From the NCBI GenBank assembly GCA_002425765.1, contig DIMW01000002.1, positions 128,412-192,411 of the forward strand: a DNA stretch of 64,000 nt. The letters are read 5' to 3'. The notes under the pieces were generated by a model. The model was given only the letters and a program-made list of their open reading frames with translations, ran no database searches and was not told the DNA's origin. This document shows positions 9,480 to 25,711 of this stretch, piece by piece (position 1 is the stretch's first letter; each line of letters opens with the position of its first letter). Both the position numbers and the translations under genes were made by a program. The DNA is from Spirochaetaceae bacterium UBA5556. Lineage in GTDB: Bacteria; Spirochaetota; Spirochaetia; Treponematales; Rectinemataceae.

Positions 9480-9761
9480 CTACTTCTTCTCGGCTTTCTT
9501 GTCGCTGCCGGCATGCCCGCGGAAGATGCGGGTGGCGGCGAATTCACCGAGCTTGTGGCCAACGAGGTTCTCCGTCACATAGACCGGAACCCACGTTTTG
9601 CCGTTATATACAGAGATTGTCTGGCCGACCATTTCAGGAATGATCGTCGATGTGCGGGAGTAAGTTTTTACAAGCTTCTTCTCCCCCGCCCTGCTCATCT
9701 CGGTTACCTTTTTGTACAGGCTCTTCTCGATGAAGGGCCCTTTTTTTACGGACCTGGACAC
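9480..9761 (-). CDS. rpsS: 30S ribosomal protein S19
   Basis: 93-residue S19 of the 30S head, partner of S13. It begins [19 protein letters not shown] and has the signatures [20 protein letters not shown] and [19 protein letters not shown]. It sits between rplB and rplV, as in nearly all bacteria. No anomaly. Confidence 0.98.
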   Translation of the reverse strand: MSRSVKKGPFIEKSLYKKVTEMSRAGEKKLVKTYSRTSTIIPEMVGQTISVYNGKTWVPVYVTENLVGHKLGEFAATRIFRGHAGSDKKAEKK

Positions 9762-9778
9762 GGGTTTACTCCTCTATC

Positions 9779-10609
9779 TCACTTGCGCCGCTTTACAATA
9801 AAGCGGCTCGAAGGCTTGTGCGTATCGCGAGTCTTATAGCCCTTCGCCGGCTGACCCCATGGAGATACAGGCTGTTTGTATCCCTTGCCTCGCCCTTCTC
9901 CACCACCATGCGGATGGTCTACCGGGTTCATGACAGTACCACGTACGGTCGGCCTGATGCCGAGCCAGCGTGTACGTCCCGCCTTACCAATCCGCTCGTT
10001 CATGTGCTCGTCGTTGCCAACCTGGCCGACCGTCGCCATGCATTTTCTGAACACCATGCGCTGTTCGCCGGAAGGCAGTCTGAGCACGACATAGTCGCCT
10101 TCCTGAGCCGCGATGAGCGCGCTGACGCCCGCGGAGCGCGCGAGCTGGCCGCCCCGCCCGAGCGTGAGCTCGACATTGTGCACGGTAAAACCAACCGGAA
10201 TCTTCTCCAGGGGAAGAGCATTGCCAACGTCCGGCGTGGCGTCGGGACCGGACAGGATCGTCTGGCCGACCTGAAGCCCCTTCGGGCTGAGAATGTAGCG
10301 CTTCTCGCCATCTACATACGTGATGAGGGCGATGTTCGCGCTGCGGTTCGGATCGTACTCGATGCTGGACACTTTGCCAGGGACACCGAATTTATCTCTC
10401 TTAAAGTCGATAGCTCTGTATTTTCTCTTGTGGCCGCCACCATGGTGCCGCACGGAAATACGGCCGTTCGAGGCCCTGCCGCCCGTGCTGCTCTTGCCCT
10501 TAGTGAGCGACTTGACGGGATTGCTTTCATTGCTCGTCAGCTCTCCGTTGACCACCTGTACACGATGACGGAGCCCGGGCGTTACAGGTCTAAATGTTCT
10601 AATCGCCAT
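9779..10609 (-). CDS. rplB: 50S ribosomal protein L2
   Basis: Largest core rRNA-binding protein, needed for subunit association and peptidyl transfer. 276 residues. The glycine-rich [23 protein letters not shown] split over two blocks marks the N-terminus, and the C-terminal signature [20 protein letters not shown] includes the histidine region near the peptidyl-transferase centre. It follows rplW by 20 bases and precedes rpsS by 17. Confidence 0.98.
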   Translation of the reverse strand: MAIRTFRPVTPGLRHRVQVVNGELTSNESNPVKSLTKGKSSTGGRASNGRISVRHHGGGHKRKYRAIDFKRDKFGVPGKVSSIEYDPNRSANIALITYVDGEKRYILSPKGLQVGQTILSGPDATPDVGNALPLEKIPVGFTVHNVELTLGRGGQLARSAGVSALIAAQEGDYVVLRLPSGEQRMVFRKCMATVGQVGNDEHMNERIGKAGRTRWLGIRPTVRGTVMNPVDHPHGGGEGRGKGYKQPVSPWGQPAKGYKTRDTHKPSSRFIVKRRK

Positions 10610-10629
10610 AGTTCTTCCTCACATCCTTC

Positions 10630-10914
10630 TCATGCGCCTTCGAACACTCTGATCGTCTCGCCCTTCTGGAGCCTGACAATCGCCTTTTTCCACTCAGCGG
10701 TGCGTCCCGCCCTTCCGCGCAGCCGCTTCGGCTTCGAGGTGACATTGATCACCTTGCAGCTCACCGGATGCACATTGAAGGTCTTGGCGACGGCGTCCAT
10801 GATCATCGGCTTCGTCGCCCTCGGGTCCACCTTGAAGATGTACTGTCCTAATTCGCGCATGATGTTGCTCTTCTCGGAGAGCACCGGCTCAATAAGAATC
10901 GCATCATATTCCAT
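10630..10914 (-). CDS. rplW: 50S ribosomal protein L23
   Basis: Exit-tunnel protein that docks trigger factor and SRP. 94 residues, MEYDAILIEPVLSEKSNIMR at the start, with IFKVDPRATKPMIMDAVAKTFNV and the KRLRGRAGRTAEWKKAIV basic segment. It lies 2 bases after rplD and before rplB in S10 order; a normal short L23. Confidence 0.97.
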   Translation of the reverse strand: MEYDAILIEPVLSEKSNIMRELGQYIFKVDPRATKPMIMDAVAKTFNVHPVSCKVINVTSKPKRLRGRAGRTAEWKKAIVRLQKGETIRVFEGA

Positions 10915-10916
10915 AC

Positions 10917-11564
10917 TCAGCTCTCCTTCGTAACACCGGCGTAGAACTCATTGAGCTTCGCCGAAGCGCCTTCCATCATGACGACCTTGCGGGCATAGAA
11001 AAGATCGTGCGCGCGCAGGCGGTTGTAGGTGAGGTAGCTCAACCAGGGAATATTCCGGGCCGCGCGCTTCACCATGGGATCGTCATCCTTGAGAATGAGG
11101 ACCGTCCGCTCGGGTTTCTTCAGATCGACCACATTCGAGAGCACATTCAGGAGGTCCTTTGTCTTTCCGGACTCGACGGTAAAATCCTCGATGATGGAAA
11201 CGAGGCCGTCCTGAACCTTCAGGCTCAAAATGGTCTTGAGCGAAAGCTGCTTCTCTTTGCGCGGAATCGAATAGGAATAATCTCTGGGCTTTGGGCCGAA
11301 AGAAATGCCGCCGCCGACATAGATGTTTGACTTCAAATCGCCGTGACGGGAACGGCCGCCGCCCTTCTGCGCGAAGGGTTTGCGGTTGGTCCCGTGTACC
11401 TCGCCGCGATCCTTCGTCGACGCGGTGCCGACACGCGCGTTCGCGAGCTCGTTGTTCACCGCATACCAGATGACATCCTCATTGATTGGCAATCCGAAGA
11501 CGGCATCGGACAGCTCAACTTTTCTGAGCTCTTTCCCGCTCAGGGAAATTACTTTGCCTTCCAT
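10917..11564 (-). CDS. rplD: 50S ribosomal protein L4
   Basis: 215 residues. The extended loop with ANARVGTASTKDRGEVHGTN and KPFAQKGGGRSRHGD is the tunnel-lining segment of L4. In E. coli L4 represses its own S10 operon by binding the leader; whether that applies here is unknown, although a hairpin stands in the rpsJ leader (12662-12681). Start ATG follows GGCGGAGGACTGT. Neighbours are rplC and rplW. Confidence 0.97.
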   Translation of the reverse strand: MEGKVISLSGKELRKVELSDAVFGLPINEDVIWYAVNNELANARVGTASTKDRGEVHGTNRKPFAQKGGGRSRHGDLKSNIYVGGGISFGPKPRDYSYSIPRKEKQLSLKTILSLKVQDGLVSIIEDFTVESGKTKDLLNVLSNVVDLKKPERTVLILKDDDPMVKRAARNIPWLSYLTYNRLRAHDLFYARKVVMMEGASAKLNEFYAGVTKES

Positions 11565-11578
11565 ACAGTCCTCCGCCT

Positions 11579-12202
11579 TCAGCTCTTCTTGACCGACTTG
11601 CGTATCACGACATCACAATTCCGCGGTCCAGGAAGTGCGCCGCGAATGAGCACCACGCCCTTTTCGACATCCACCCTCACGACCTTGAGGTTCTGCACGG
11701 TTACCCGCTCGCTGCCCATATGGCCGGGCATTTTCACATTCTTGAAGGTGTGATGCGGATATGTGCTGTTGCCGGTCGAACCGGGTTCGCGATGGAACTT
11801 GGAACCATGCGTCGCACGGCCGCCCTCAAAACCCCAGCGTTTCACAACGCCCTGGAAGCCTTTGCCCTTCGAGCGGGCCATGACGTCGACGAACCGCACT
11901 CCATCGAGCACTGAGGCATCGATGGCCTGACCGACCGCGACTTCCTTCTCAAAATCCCTGAACTCACGGAGAATTCTCGTGGGCGCGACGCCCTCAGGGA
12001 ACTGGCCGGCATACGGCTTCGTGATTCGGGACTTCTTTTTCTCGTAGATACCGACGAGGACGGCGTTGTATCCGTCCTTCTCGGCGGTCTTCACGCCTAC
12101 CACCGTGTTGGGAACGACCTGAACGACGGTGACGGGCACGACACGGCCTATCTCATCGAACACTTGGGTCATCCCAATTTTCTTTCCAATGACACCGATC
12201 AT
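11579..12202 (-). CDS. rplC: 50S ribosomal protein L3
   Basis: L3 starts 50S assembly and reaches the peptidyl-transferase centre. 207 residues starting MIGVIGKKIGMTQVFDEIGR, with the FVDVMARSKGKGFQGVVKRW and HGSKFHREPGSTGNSTYP signatures. It follows rpsJ after a 79-base gap, longer than others in this run but without a visible promoter or terminator. Confidence 0.97.
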   Translation of the reverse strand: MIGVIGKKIGMTQVFDEIGRVVPVTVVQVVPNTVVGVKTAEKDGYNAVLVGIYEKKKSRITKPYAGQFPEGVAPTRILREFRDFEKEVAVGQAIDASVLDGVRFVDVMARSKGKGFQGVVKRWGFEGGRATHGSKFHREPGSTGNSTYPHHTFKNVKMPGHMGSERVTVQNLKVVRVDVEKGVVLIRGALPGPRNCDVVIRKSVKKS

Positions 12203-12281
12203 TCGGTACTCCTGCGTTGAACGCTTCCGGCACGGAGCCGGGCGTTACGGCATTAAAGACTTTGTCGCGACGGACAAAGGT

Positions 12282-12587
12282 TTATTGCTTGATTTCGACA
12301 TCGATCCCGGAGGGAAGCTCGAGTTTCATGAGCGCGTCCATCACTTCGGGTGTCGGCTCGATGATGTCGATGAGGCGCTTGTGCGTCCTCATCTCGAACT
12401 GTTCCCGGCTTTTCTTGTGCACATGCGGCGACCGCAGGACGGTAAACTTGTTGATGCGCGTGGGAAGAGGCACCGGACCGGAAACCTTCGACCCCGCGTC
12501 CTGCACGGTCCTGATGATACTCTTCGCGCTGTCATCGACAAGGCGCACATCAAAGCCCCTAAGCCTGACTCGGATTCTGTCTTTCAT
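12282..12587 (-). CDS. rpsJ: 30S ribosomal protein S10 (NusE)
   Basis: S10 is a 30S head protein and, as NusE, joins NusG/NusB in transcription coupling and antitermination. 101 residues, [20 protein letters not shown], ending SGIDVEIKQ. The reading frame stays open upstream for 35 codons, but ATG here follows TTTGGAGGAACG and fits family length. It is the first gene of the S10 operon, 229 bases beyond tuf and separated from it by a terminator (12708-12737). Confidence 0.97.
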   Translation of the reverse strand: MKDRIRVRLRGFDVRLVDDSAKSIIRTVQDAGSKVSGPVPLPTRINKFTVLRSPHVHKKSREQFEMRTHKRLIDIIEPTPEVMDALMKLELPSGIDVEIKQ

Positions 12588-12661
12588 CGTTCCTCCAAAG
12601 ATCTCTTGCGCTCGAATCGTCGGCCGTACCCAGGCAGGCGCGCCGACAACCACCGAGTGCC

Positions 12662-12681
12662 GACGGATTGGGGAATCCGTC
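12662..12681 (-). other. Hairpin in the leader of the S10 operon
   Basis: A perfect 8-bp stem (GACGGATT pairing with AATCCGTC) closed by a 4-base loop lies between the tuf terminator and rpsJ, 74 bases before the rpsJ start. It has no following T-run. It may form part of a leader involved in S10-operon control, as L4 does in E. coli, but nothing here proves that. I see no convincing promoter in this 229-base gap. Confidence 0.4.
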
Positions 12682-12707
12682 CATGGCGGCAAGTCGCCAA
12701 TTCACAC

Positions 12708-12737
12708 AAAAACGTGCCCCTGCCAATCAGGGGCACG
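12708..12737 (-). terminator. Rho-independent terminator after tuf
   Basis: On the minus strand a 10-bp perfect stem (CGTGCCCCTG with CAGGGGCACG) around a 5-base loop is followed directly by TTTTT and GTGTG. It starts 79 bases beyond the tuf stop codon and ends tuf transcription before rpsJ, dividing the str and S10 operons. Confidence 0.88.
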
Positions 12738-12816
12738 CCATAGTAGCACCTGTTATAATATTTGTCCAGTGGTCGGGCCCTCCAAAAAGATTCCTCAACA
12801 GCCGACCATGAAACTG

Positions 12817-14007
12817 TTACGCGATAACCTCAATTACCTGCCCGGAAGCGACGGTGTGGCCGCCCTCGCGGATAGCGAACTTGAGCCCTTTCTCCATGGC
12901 GATCGGGTAGATGAGTTCGACTTCGATCTCGGTGTTGTCGCCAGGCATGACCATGTCTTTGCCCTCAGGGAGCTTGACCGCGCCGGTGATATCCGTGGTC
13001 CTGAAGTAGAACTGGGGACGATAGCCCGTGAAGAACGGGCTGTGACGGCCACCTTCCTCTTTGGACAAAACGTAGATCTGACCACGGAATTTGGTATGCG
13101 GAGTAATAGTACCAGGCTTTGCAAGCACCTGCCCGCGCTCGACTTCCTTCTTGTCGATACCGCGAAGGAGGGTGCCGATATTATCGCCCGCCTGACCTTC
13201 ATCGAGCAGTTTGTTGAACATTTCGACGCCGGTAACGACAGTGGTCTTGGTCGGCTTGATACCGACGATCTCGACCGAATCGTTGACATGGATGACGCCG
13301 CGCTCGACACGGCCGGTAACGACGGTGCCACGCCCGGAGATCGAGAACACGTCCTCGATGGGCATAAGGAAGGGCTTATCGATCGCGCGCACGGGATCCG
13401 GGAAGAAGCTGTCCATCGCATCAAGAAGCTCCTGAATGGATTTGGTCGCTTCGGGATTATCCGGCTCGGTCATCGCCTTGAAGGCGGAACCGCGGATAAT
13501 CGGTGTCTTGTCGCCGGGGAATCCATAGAAGTTCAAGAGATCGCGCACTTCCTCCTCGACAATGTCGAGAAGCTCGGGATCGTCGACGAGGTCAACCTTG
13601 TTGAGGTAGACGAGAATCGCGGGGACGCCGACCTGACGGGCAAGAAGCACGTGCTCACGGGTCTGCGGCATGACAGAGTCAGGCGCCGACACGACGAGGA
13701 TCGCGCCATCCATCTGTGCGGCGCCGGTGATCATGTTCTTGATATAGTCGGCGTGGCCCGGGCAGTCGATGTGCGCATAGTGCCGCTTGGTGGACTGATA
13801 CTCGAGGTGCCTTGTGTTGATGGTGATACCACGTGCCTTCTCTTCCGGTGCGTTGTCGATGTCTTCGTACTTGAGCACCTTGTCGCCGAACTTGCGCCCG
13901 CAGTACATGGTGATGGCCGCGCTAAGCGTCGTCTTGCCATGGTCGATGTGTCCGATGGTACCAACGTTCATATGAGGTTTGGTACGCTCGAATTTTTCTT
14001 TGGCCAT
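12817..14007 (-). CDS. tuf: Elongation factor Tu
   Basis: GTPase that delivers aminoacyl-tRNA to the ribosome. 396 residues with all G motifs: GHIDHGKT (G1), the ARGITINT switch, DCPGHADY (G3), NKVD (G4) and GSA (G5). Domain II/III signatures such as [13 protein letters not shown] and the ending [14 protein letters not shown] are present. It has its own promoter (14137-14165) and terminator (12708-12737), so it can be expressed as a single gene between fusA and rpsJ. ATG follows AAGGAGGAGATTTAT. Confidence 0.99.
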   Translation of the reverse strand: MAKEKFERTKPHMNVGTIGHIDHGKTTLSAAITMYCGRKFGDKVLKYEDIDNAPEEKARGITINTRHLEYQSTKRHYAHIDCPGHADYIKNMITGAAQMDGAILVVSAPDSVMPQTREHVLLARQVGVPAILVYLNKVDLVDDPELLDIVEEEVRDLLNFYGFPGDKTPIIRGSAFKAMTEPDNPEATKSIQELLDAMDSFFPDPVRAIDKPFLMPIEDVFSISGRGTVVTGRVERGVIHVNDSVEIVGIKPTKTTVVTGVEMFNKLLDEGQAGDNIGTLLRGIDKKEVERGQVLAKPGTITPHTKFRGQIYVLSKEEGGRHSPFFTGYRPQFYFRTTDITGAVKLPEGKDMVMPGDNTEIEVELIYPIAMEKGLKFAIREGGHTVASGQVIEVIA

Positions 14008-14078
14008 ATAAATCTCCTCCTTGGCTTCGTCAACGGCACTCCGCAGCGTTTCACCACATGAAAAAACCGCAAAGACCG

Positions 14079-14102
14079 TCCGGCGGCATCGATGCCGCCG
14101 GA
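14079..14102 (-). other. 24-base perfect palindrome in the tuf leader
   Basis: The sequence TCCGGCGGCATC followed by its exact reverse complement lies about 30 bases downstream of the predicted tuf -10 box and 71 bases before the start codon. Downstream, a smaller CCGC/GCGG hairpin ends in TTTTTT. Together they could form a leader attenuator or an RNA-stabilising 5' structure; function is inferred. Confidence 0.55.
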
Positions 14103-14136
14103 TGCTACGCCATAATTTACTCGTTTGGGCTTTCGG

Positions 14137-14165
14137 ATTATAAGCAAAGAATCAAGATTGCGCAA
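14137..14165 (-). promoter_or_regulatory. Sigma-70-type promoter for tuf
   Basis: TTGCGC (-35), 17-base spacer, perfect TATAAT (-10), reading toward tuf in the gap after fusA. Predicted transcription starts near 14130, giving a leader of about 120 bases that contains the 24-base palindrome. Confidence 0.8.
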
Positions 14166-14255
14166 TAGCCCAGATAAAACAAAAGCGATTTTTCGTTTTT
14201 CGCAAGCGATACAGGTCAAGAATATCAGAAAAAATCGTATTTGTCAGGCATGGGG

Positions 14256-16352
14256 TTAATATTCATTCTCACTGCCATAATGGTCGAACTTCGCCTGATA
14301 AATCCCGCGCCCCTCGGTGAGTGAGCGCAACGAAGTCGCATACCCAAAGAGATTCTCCATGGGGGCGTAGGCCACGATGGACTTCGTTCCTCCGGCATCC
14401 TCGACGGATTCTATCCGAGCACCACGTGTCTGCAGCGTGGCAAGGGCCGCGCCAAACCATGTGTCCGGCACTTCGACCGAAATTTGAACAATGGGGACGA
14501 GCACAATGCTCCCCGCCAGGTTCACCGCCCTGCGCAACACCGAAGAGGCCGCCGCCTCCACCGCCGTTTCAGCGCGCTTATCGCCGCGCCCTGGGGGGAC
14601 AAAATTTTCGATGACCACTTTTGCCCCAACCACTGGCCAGCCTCCGGCCGGACCGACGGCAAACACTGTTTCCATCGCCTGTCGTATGCTGGTCTCATAA
14701 CTTGAGGATATTCTGACGCCGTTCGCAAGGAGAAGGGTATTTTCGTCTTTGTCCTTTTGATTCTCGAGAGAAACACCAAGAGCCACGGATAATTTTTCGC
14801 CGCCAAAATCGCCGACAAACTCATCTTCAAAACAGAGGGGCTTTTTCAGGCGTTCCACTTTCGGCACTTGAGGATTCCCCGCGCGCACACGGAGACCATA
14901 CTCCTTCTGCAGACGCTCAAGAACGATATCGAGGTGCAGTTCTCCCTGCCCCGATATGGTAATCCGCCCGGTCTCTTTTTCTTCATTTATCAAGAGTGAG
15001 ACATCTTCAAGGCTGAAGCGCCGCAGAGCCTCGCGCAACTTTGGAAGTTCCTGCTGCAAGGCCGGCTCAACCGCAATGGAGACGAGGGGTTCGGGATTCT
15101 TGAACGATTCATAGAGTATTTGGAGCCCCGGCGCGCAGAGGGTGCCACCCACCTCCATATAGGAAAGACGGGCCCCAACTATTTCTCCGGCGGCGGCGAC
15201 TTGAACAGGTTCGATGTCCGCACCATGTATGCCATAGAGATGCTGAATACGGGCGAGCTTTCTGGCGGGCATGGCCATGACCTTCATGTCTTCCCGAATC
15301 GTCCCGGACCATACGCGGATCCACGCGAGGGCGTCGAGGTCGGCGCTGAGCACTGTCTTAAAAATGTATGCTGAAAAAGGAGCGCCAGGTTCAGCCGCCA
15401 ATTTCACTTCCTGAGCATTTTTAACATCTCTCGCGACGGGGCAGCCCCGCGCACGTGGATCCGGGAGATAGTCGATCGTCGCATCCAGCAAAAGCGCGCT
15501 CGAAATGTCGGAAAACGATGATCCGCAGAGAGCTGGCGTTATTTCTTGTCTGTAAATCGGCCCACGGAGAGCGGCCCGAATCTCGTCAGGAGAGATGTTT
15601 TCCCCGTTCACAATCTTTTCCATCAGATTGTCATCGTATATGCTGGCCCGGTCGAGGAGTTTCTCGCGGTACTCGGCGACGAGACGCCGCGATTCTTCGG
15701 TCAGAGGCGCCTTTTCGACGGGAAGCACGGCGGGGATATCGGGTTCAGCGACACTTCCTGCATCAGGTCTGTCAAGCGATGCTGGATACCAGTGCATCTC
15801 CACGAGATCGACGATGCCGTTCCAGCGATACTCTTCGAATGTTGGAATCTGCAGAGGAAGCACGGGCTCTCCAAGCTCGCCGGCGATCTCCCGCAATGCA
15901 TCAAAAAAATTCGCCCCGCGACGGTCCATTTTGTTGATGAAATAAATGCGAGGAATATGGTGCGCCCTGCAGCCGCTCGCGATGAATCCCGTACGCACCT
16001 GCACTCCCGACACGGCGCAGAGCACGATGACGGCACCGTCGAGCACGCGCAGCACACGGTCGACTTCCGCGCTGAAATCCACGTGGCCAGGGGTGTCCAG
16101 CAGATGAAAATGAACACCTTTGTGCAAAAAACGCACGGCAGCGGTCTTGATGGTGATACCGTGCTGGCGCTCCACATTGAGGTAATCTGTCGCGGTGGTG
16201 CCTTCGTCGACATTTCCGGCATGTTCACGCACGCCCGCGACATGGAGCACACGCTCGGTAATCGATGTCTTGCCTGCATCGATATGGGCGAGAATGCCGA
16301 TGTTCCTAATACGAAGCGACGGCTTTGAATCGGAAACGTGCGCTGAATTCAT
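14256..16352 (-). CDS. fusA: Elongation factor G, divergent paralogue
   Basis: Translational GTPase of the EF-G/TetM class (translocation or ribosome recycling). 698 residues from the ATG. G motifs are clear: AHIDAGKT (about 22-29), GITIKT, DTPGHVDF, NKMD. Domain V (RGARIESVEDAGG, FGYATSLRSLTEGRGIY) is EF-G-like. Domain IV departs: where ordinary EF-G has the RQSGGRGQYGHV block, this one reads FVGDFGGEKLSVALGV (about residue 510). The domain I sequence also leans toward TetM/spirochaete-type EF-G. No Shine-Dalgarno site precedes ATG, but a TATACT box does; a TTG ten codons upstream is an alternative start. A terminator separates it from rpsG. It could be the only EF-G or one of two; only the full genome can tell. 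Confidence 0.9.
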   Translation of the reverse strand: MNSAHVSDSKPSLRIRNIGILAHIDAGKTSITERVLHVAGVREHAGNVDEGTTATDYLNVERQHGITIKTAAVRFLHKGVHFHLLDTPGHVDFSAEVDRVLRVLDGAVIVLCAVSGVQVRTGFIASGCRAHHIPRIYFINKMDRRGANFFDALREIAGELGEPVLPLQIPTFEEYRWNGIVDLVEMHWYPASLDRPDAGSVAEPDIPAVLPVEKAPLTEESRRLVAEYREKLLDRASIYDDNLMEKIVNGENISPDEIRAALRGPIYRQEITPALCGSSFSDISSALLLDATIDYLPDPRARGCPVARDVKNAQEVKLAAEPGAPFSAYIFKTVLSADLDALAWIRVWSGTIREDMKVMAMPARKLARIQHLYGIHGADIEPVQVAAAGEIVGARLSYMEVGGTLCAPGLQILYESFKNPEPLVSIAVEPALQQELPKLREALRRFSLEDVSLLINEEKETGRITISGQGELHLDIVLERLQKEYGLRVRAGNPQVPKVERLKKPLCFEDEFVGDFGGEKLSVALGVSLENQKDKDENTLLLANGVRISSSYETSIRQAMETVFAVGPAGGWPVVGAKVVIENFVPPGRGDKRAETAVEAAASSVLRRAVNLAGSIVLVPIVQISVEVPDTWFGAALATLQTRGARIESVEDAGGTKSIVAYAPMENLFGYATSLRSLTEGRGIYQAKFDHYGSENEY

Positions 16353-16361
16353 CGCAGTATC

Positions 16362-16390
16362 AGTATACTTCGTGAGAGGCAAATAAAAAA
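16362..16390 (-). promoter_or_regulatory. Possible promoter giving a leaderless fusA mRNA
   Basis: A TATACT -10 box ends 9 bases before the fusA ATG, so transcription would begin at or within a few bases of the start codon. The -35 position, 17 bases upstream, is only TTTTTT, the tail of the rpsG terminator, so promoter strength is uncertain. Confidence 0.45.
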
Positions 16391-16412
16391 GCCGCCCACG
16401 CCGGGCGGCTTT
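16383..16412 (-). terminator. Rho-independent terminator after rpsG
   Basis: A 10-bp stem (AAAGCCGCCC with GGGCGGCTTT) and a 5-base GGCGT loop run into TTTTTTATTT on the minus strand, 66 bases beyond the rpsG stop. It ends the rpsL-rpsG transcript before fusA. Confidence 0.92.
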
Positions 16413-16478
16413 GAATGCGCGAACGCCTTGTTGGCTAAATGGTCCGACTGCGTCGGCCCTAGAGCCTGCTTTCGCACA

Positions 16479-16949
16479 TTACCATCTGTAATGTGCGAAA
16501 GCCTTATTGGCCTCAGCCATCTTGTGCATATCGTCTTTCTTCTTGATGGCGGTGCCGGTGTTGTTGAACGCGTCGAAGAGTTCGTCGGCGAGGCACGCGG
16601 ACATCGGCTTGCCGGTGCGGGCACGCGCGGCGCCGATAATCCAGCGCATCGCGAGCGCCTCACGGCGCGACTCGCGGATCTCGATAGGCACCTGGTAGGT
16701 GGCACCACCGACGCGGCGCGACTTTACCTCGATGGAGGGTTTCACGTTTTCGAGCGCCTTGTTGAAGGCGTCGAGCGCCGGCTGACCGGACTTCTGCTGC
16801 AGAATATCGAGCGCATCGTACATGATGCCCGTGCAGATCGATTTCTTGCCCTGCCACATCATCCGGCAAATAAAACGTGAAATGGTGGTCGAATTGTACT
16901 TGACATCAGGGGCGTGTCCCCTGTCGATCGATTTCTTTTTTCTGCCCAT
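16479..16949 (-). CDS. rpsG: 30S ribosomal protein S7
   Basis: Head-nucleating 30S protein at the E site. 156 residues with family blocks MGRKKKSIDRGHAPDVKYNS, NRALENVKPSIEVKSRRVGG-like (KALENVKPSIEVKSRRVGGATYQVP) and RARTGKPMSACLADELFDA. It lies 12 bases after rpsL and is followed by a terminator rather than directly by fusA. Confidence 0.98.
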   Translation of the reverse strand: MGRKKKSIDRGHAPDVKYNSTTISRFICRMMWQGKKSICTGIMYDALDILQQKSGQPALDAFNKALENVKPSIEVKSRRVGGATYQVPIEIRESRREALAMRWIIGAARARTGKPMSACLADELFDAFNNTGTAIKKKDDMHKMAEANKAFAHYRW

Positions 16950-16961
16950 GTATCACCTCAC

Positions 16962-17336
16962 TCAGGCTTTAGGCTTTTTGGCGCCGTACTTGGAGCGGCC
17001 CTGTTTGCGGTCTTCGACGCCAAGCGCGTCCTTTGTACCGCGAATGATGTGATAACGTACACCTGGAAGGTCCTTTACACGGCCACCGCGGACGAGCACT
17101 GCGGAGTGCTCCTGTAGATTGTGTCCGATACCCGGAATATACGCAGTCACTTCAATACCGTTGGTGAGGCGCACACGTGCGACTTTGCGGAGAGCCGAGT
17201 TCGGCTTCTTCGGCGTTACGGTCATGACGCGCGTGCAGACGCCGCGGCGTTGGGGACACCCCATGAGCGCGGGCGACTTCGTCTTCCACTGATTCTGCTT
17301 TCTTCCGTTACGGATAAGCTGGTTAATAGTCGGCAT
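16962..17336 (-). CDS. rpsL: 30S ribosomal protein S12
   Basis: Decoding-centre protein. 124 residues starting [20 protein letters not shown], with the [11 protein letters not shown] loop (lysines 43 and 44, the classical streptomycin-resistance site, wild type) and the [23 protein letters not shown] block seen in two parts. The frame extends upstream, but this ATG is the only family-like start. It has its own promoter at 17451-17480 and is followed by rpsG. Confidence 0.98.
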   Translation of the reverse strand: MPTINQLIRNGRKQNQWKTKSPALMGCPQRRGVCTRVMTVTPKKPNSALRKVARVRLTNGIEVTAYIPGIGHNLQEHSAVLVRGGRVKDLPGVRYHIIRGTKDALGVEDRKQGRSKYGAKKPKA

Positions 17337-17412
17337 ATGAGCTCCAGACTCCCTTTTTTGCCCGCCCGTGTCAGCATCACGCGCAGAGCATTGTCTAAAA
17401 AATATATTCCAG

Positions 17413-17445
17413 GCCGCGAAAAACTGCGGTGACTGTTTTCGCGGC
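17413..17445 (-). other. Hairpin with distal T-run in the rpsL leader
   Basis: A 10-bp stem (GCCGCGAAAA with TTTTCGCGGC) lies about 6 bases beyond the rpsL -10 box and is followed after roughly a dozen bases by TTTTTT. It may attenuate rpsL transcription or stop read-through from rpoC. It resembles the tuf leader in having promoter, strong hairpin, then T-run. Confidence 0.5.
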
Positions 17446-17450
17446 TTTGC

Positions 17451-17480
17451 AGAATACCTTTCTCGCGCAATATATGTCAA
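17451..17480 (-). promoter_or_regulatory. Sigma-70-type promoter for rpsL-rpsG
   Basis: TTGACA (-35), 18-base spacer, TATTCT (-10), directly after rpoC and reading toward rpsL. A 7-bp hairpin (GCTGCGG/CCGCAGC) fills the space between the rpoC stop and the -35 box. Confidence 0.8.
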
Positions 17481-17519
17481 GGGCTGCGGTCGCCACAGTC
17501 GCGCCGCAGCTCCTCTCAA

Positions 17520-21872
<4,353 letters not shown>

Positions 21873-21984
21873 GCTACCCCCTCGGGCTTCGTCATACATG
21901 ATGACGCGGCACAAATAGTGCCGTGGCATACATCATGCCGTCGGCTCCACGGCCCATACCGCGGAGCAATGTTTCAGTGACGCC

Positions 21985-25479
<3,495 letters not shown>

Positions 25480-25570
25480 CCGTTACCCCTCCATGCGCGC
25501 CCGGGCACGCGGGTCAAAGGTCCATGCGCTGAAGCCAATGGGATTCAACGCCTTTACTATTTCCGTCATC

Positions 25571-25634
25571 AGGAGGCACTCCCGCAAAGAACCGCGCTGA
25601 ATGCCTCCTGAAAACGGAGGGACCACAAGGTCCC
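25571..25634 (-). promoter_or_regulatory. Mutually exclusive hairpins between rplL and rpoB
   Basis: On the minus strand three elements follow one another: GGGACC/GGTCCC with a 4-base loop, CCTCC/GGAGG with a 7-base loop, and AGGAGGCA/TGCCTCCT with a 23-base loop. The GGAGG arm is shared by the second and third, so they cannot form together. This is the layout of an attenuator or processing switch, and the rplL-rpoB gap is where E. coli has its attenuator and RNase III site. Confidence 0.5.
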
Positions 25635-25711
25635 TTCCCGCACACACATCGAAATCGCTTCGGCTCAAAGACAGCCTGGAAATACCAGGCCGCCCCGAAC
25701 CGCTGCGCCGC

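Noticed and set aside
12217..14061. 614-codon plus-strand open frame
   Set aside because: Antisense to tuf and rpsJ, with the same skewed composition and no ribosome-binding site.
16352..16382. TTG start for EF-G ten codons upstream
   Set aside because: It lies within the T-run of the rpsG terminator and has no ribosome-binding site; the ATG fits family length better.
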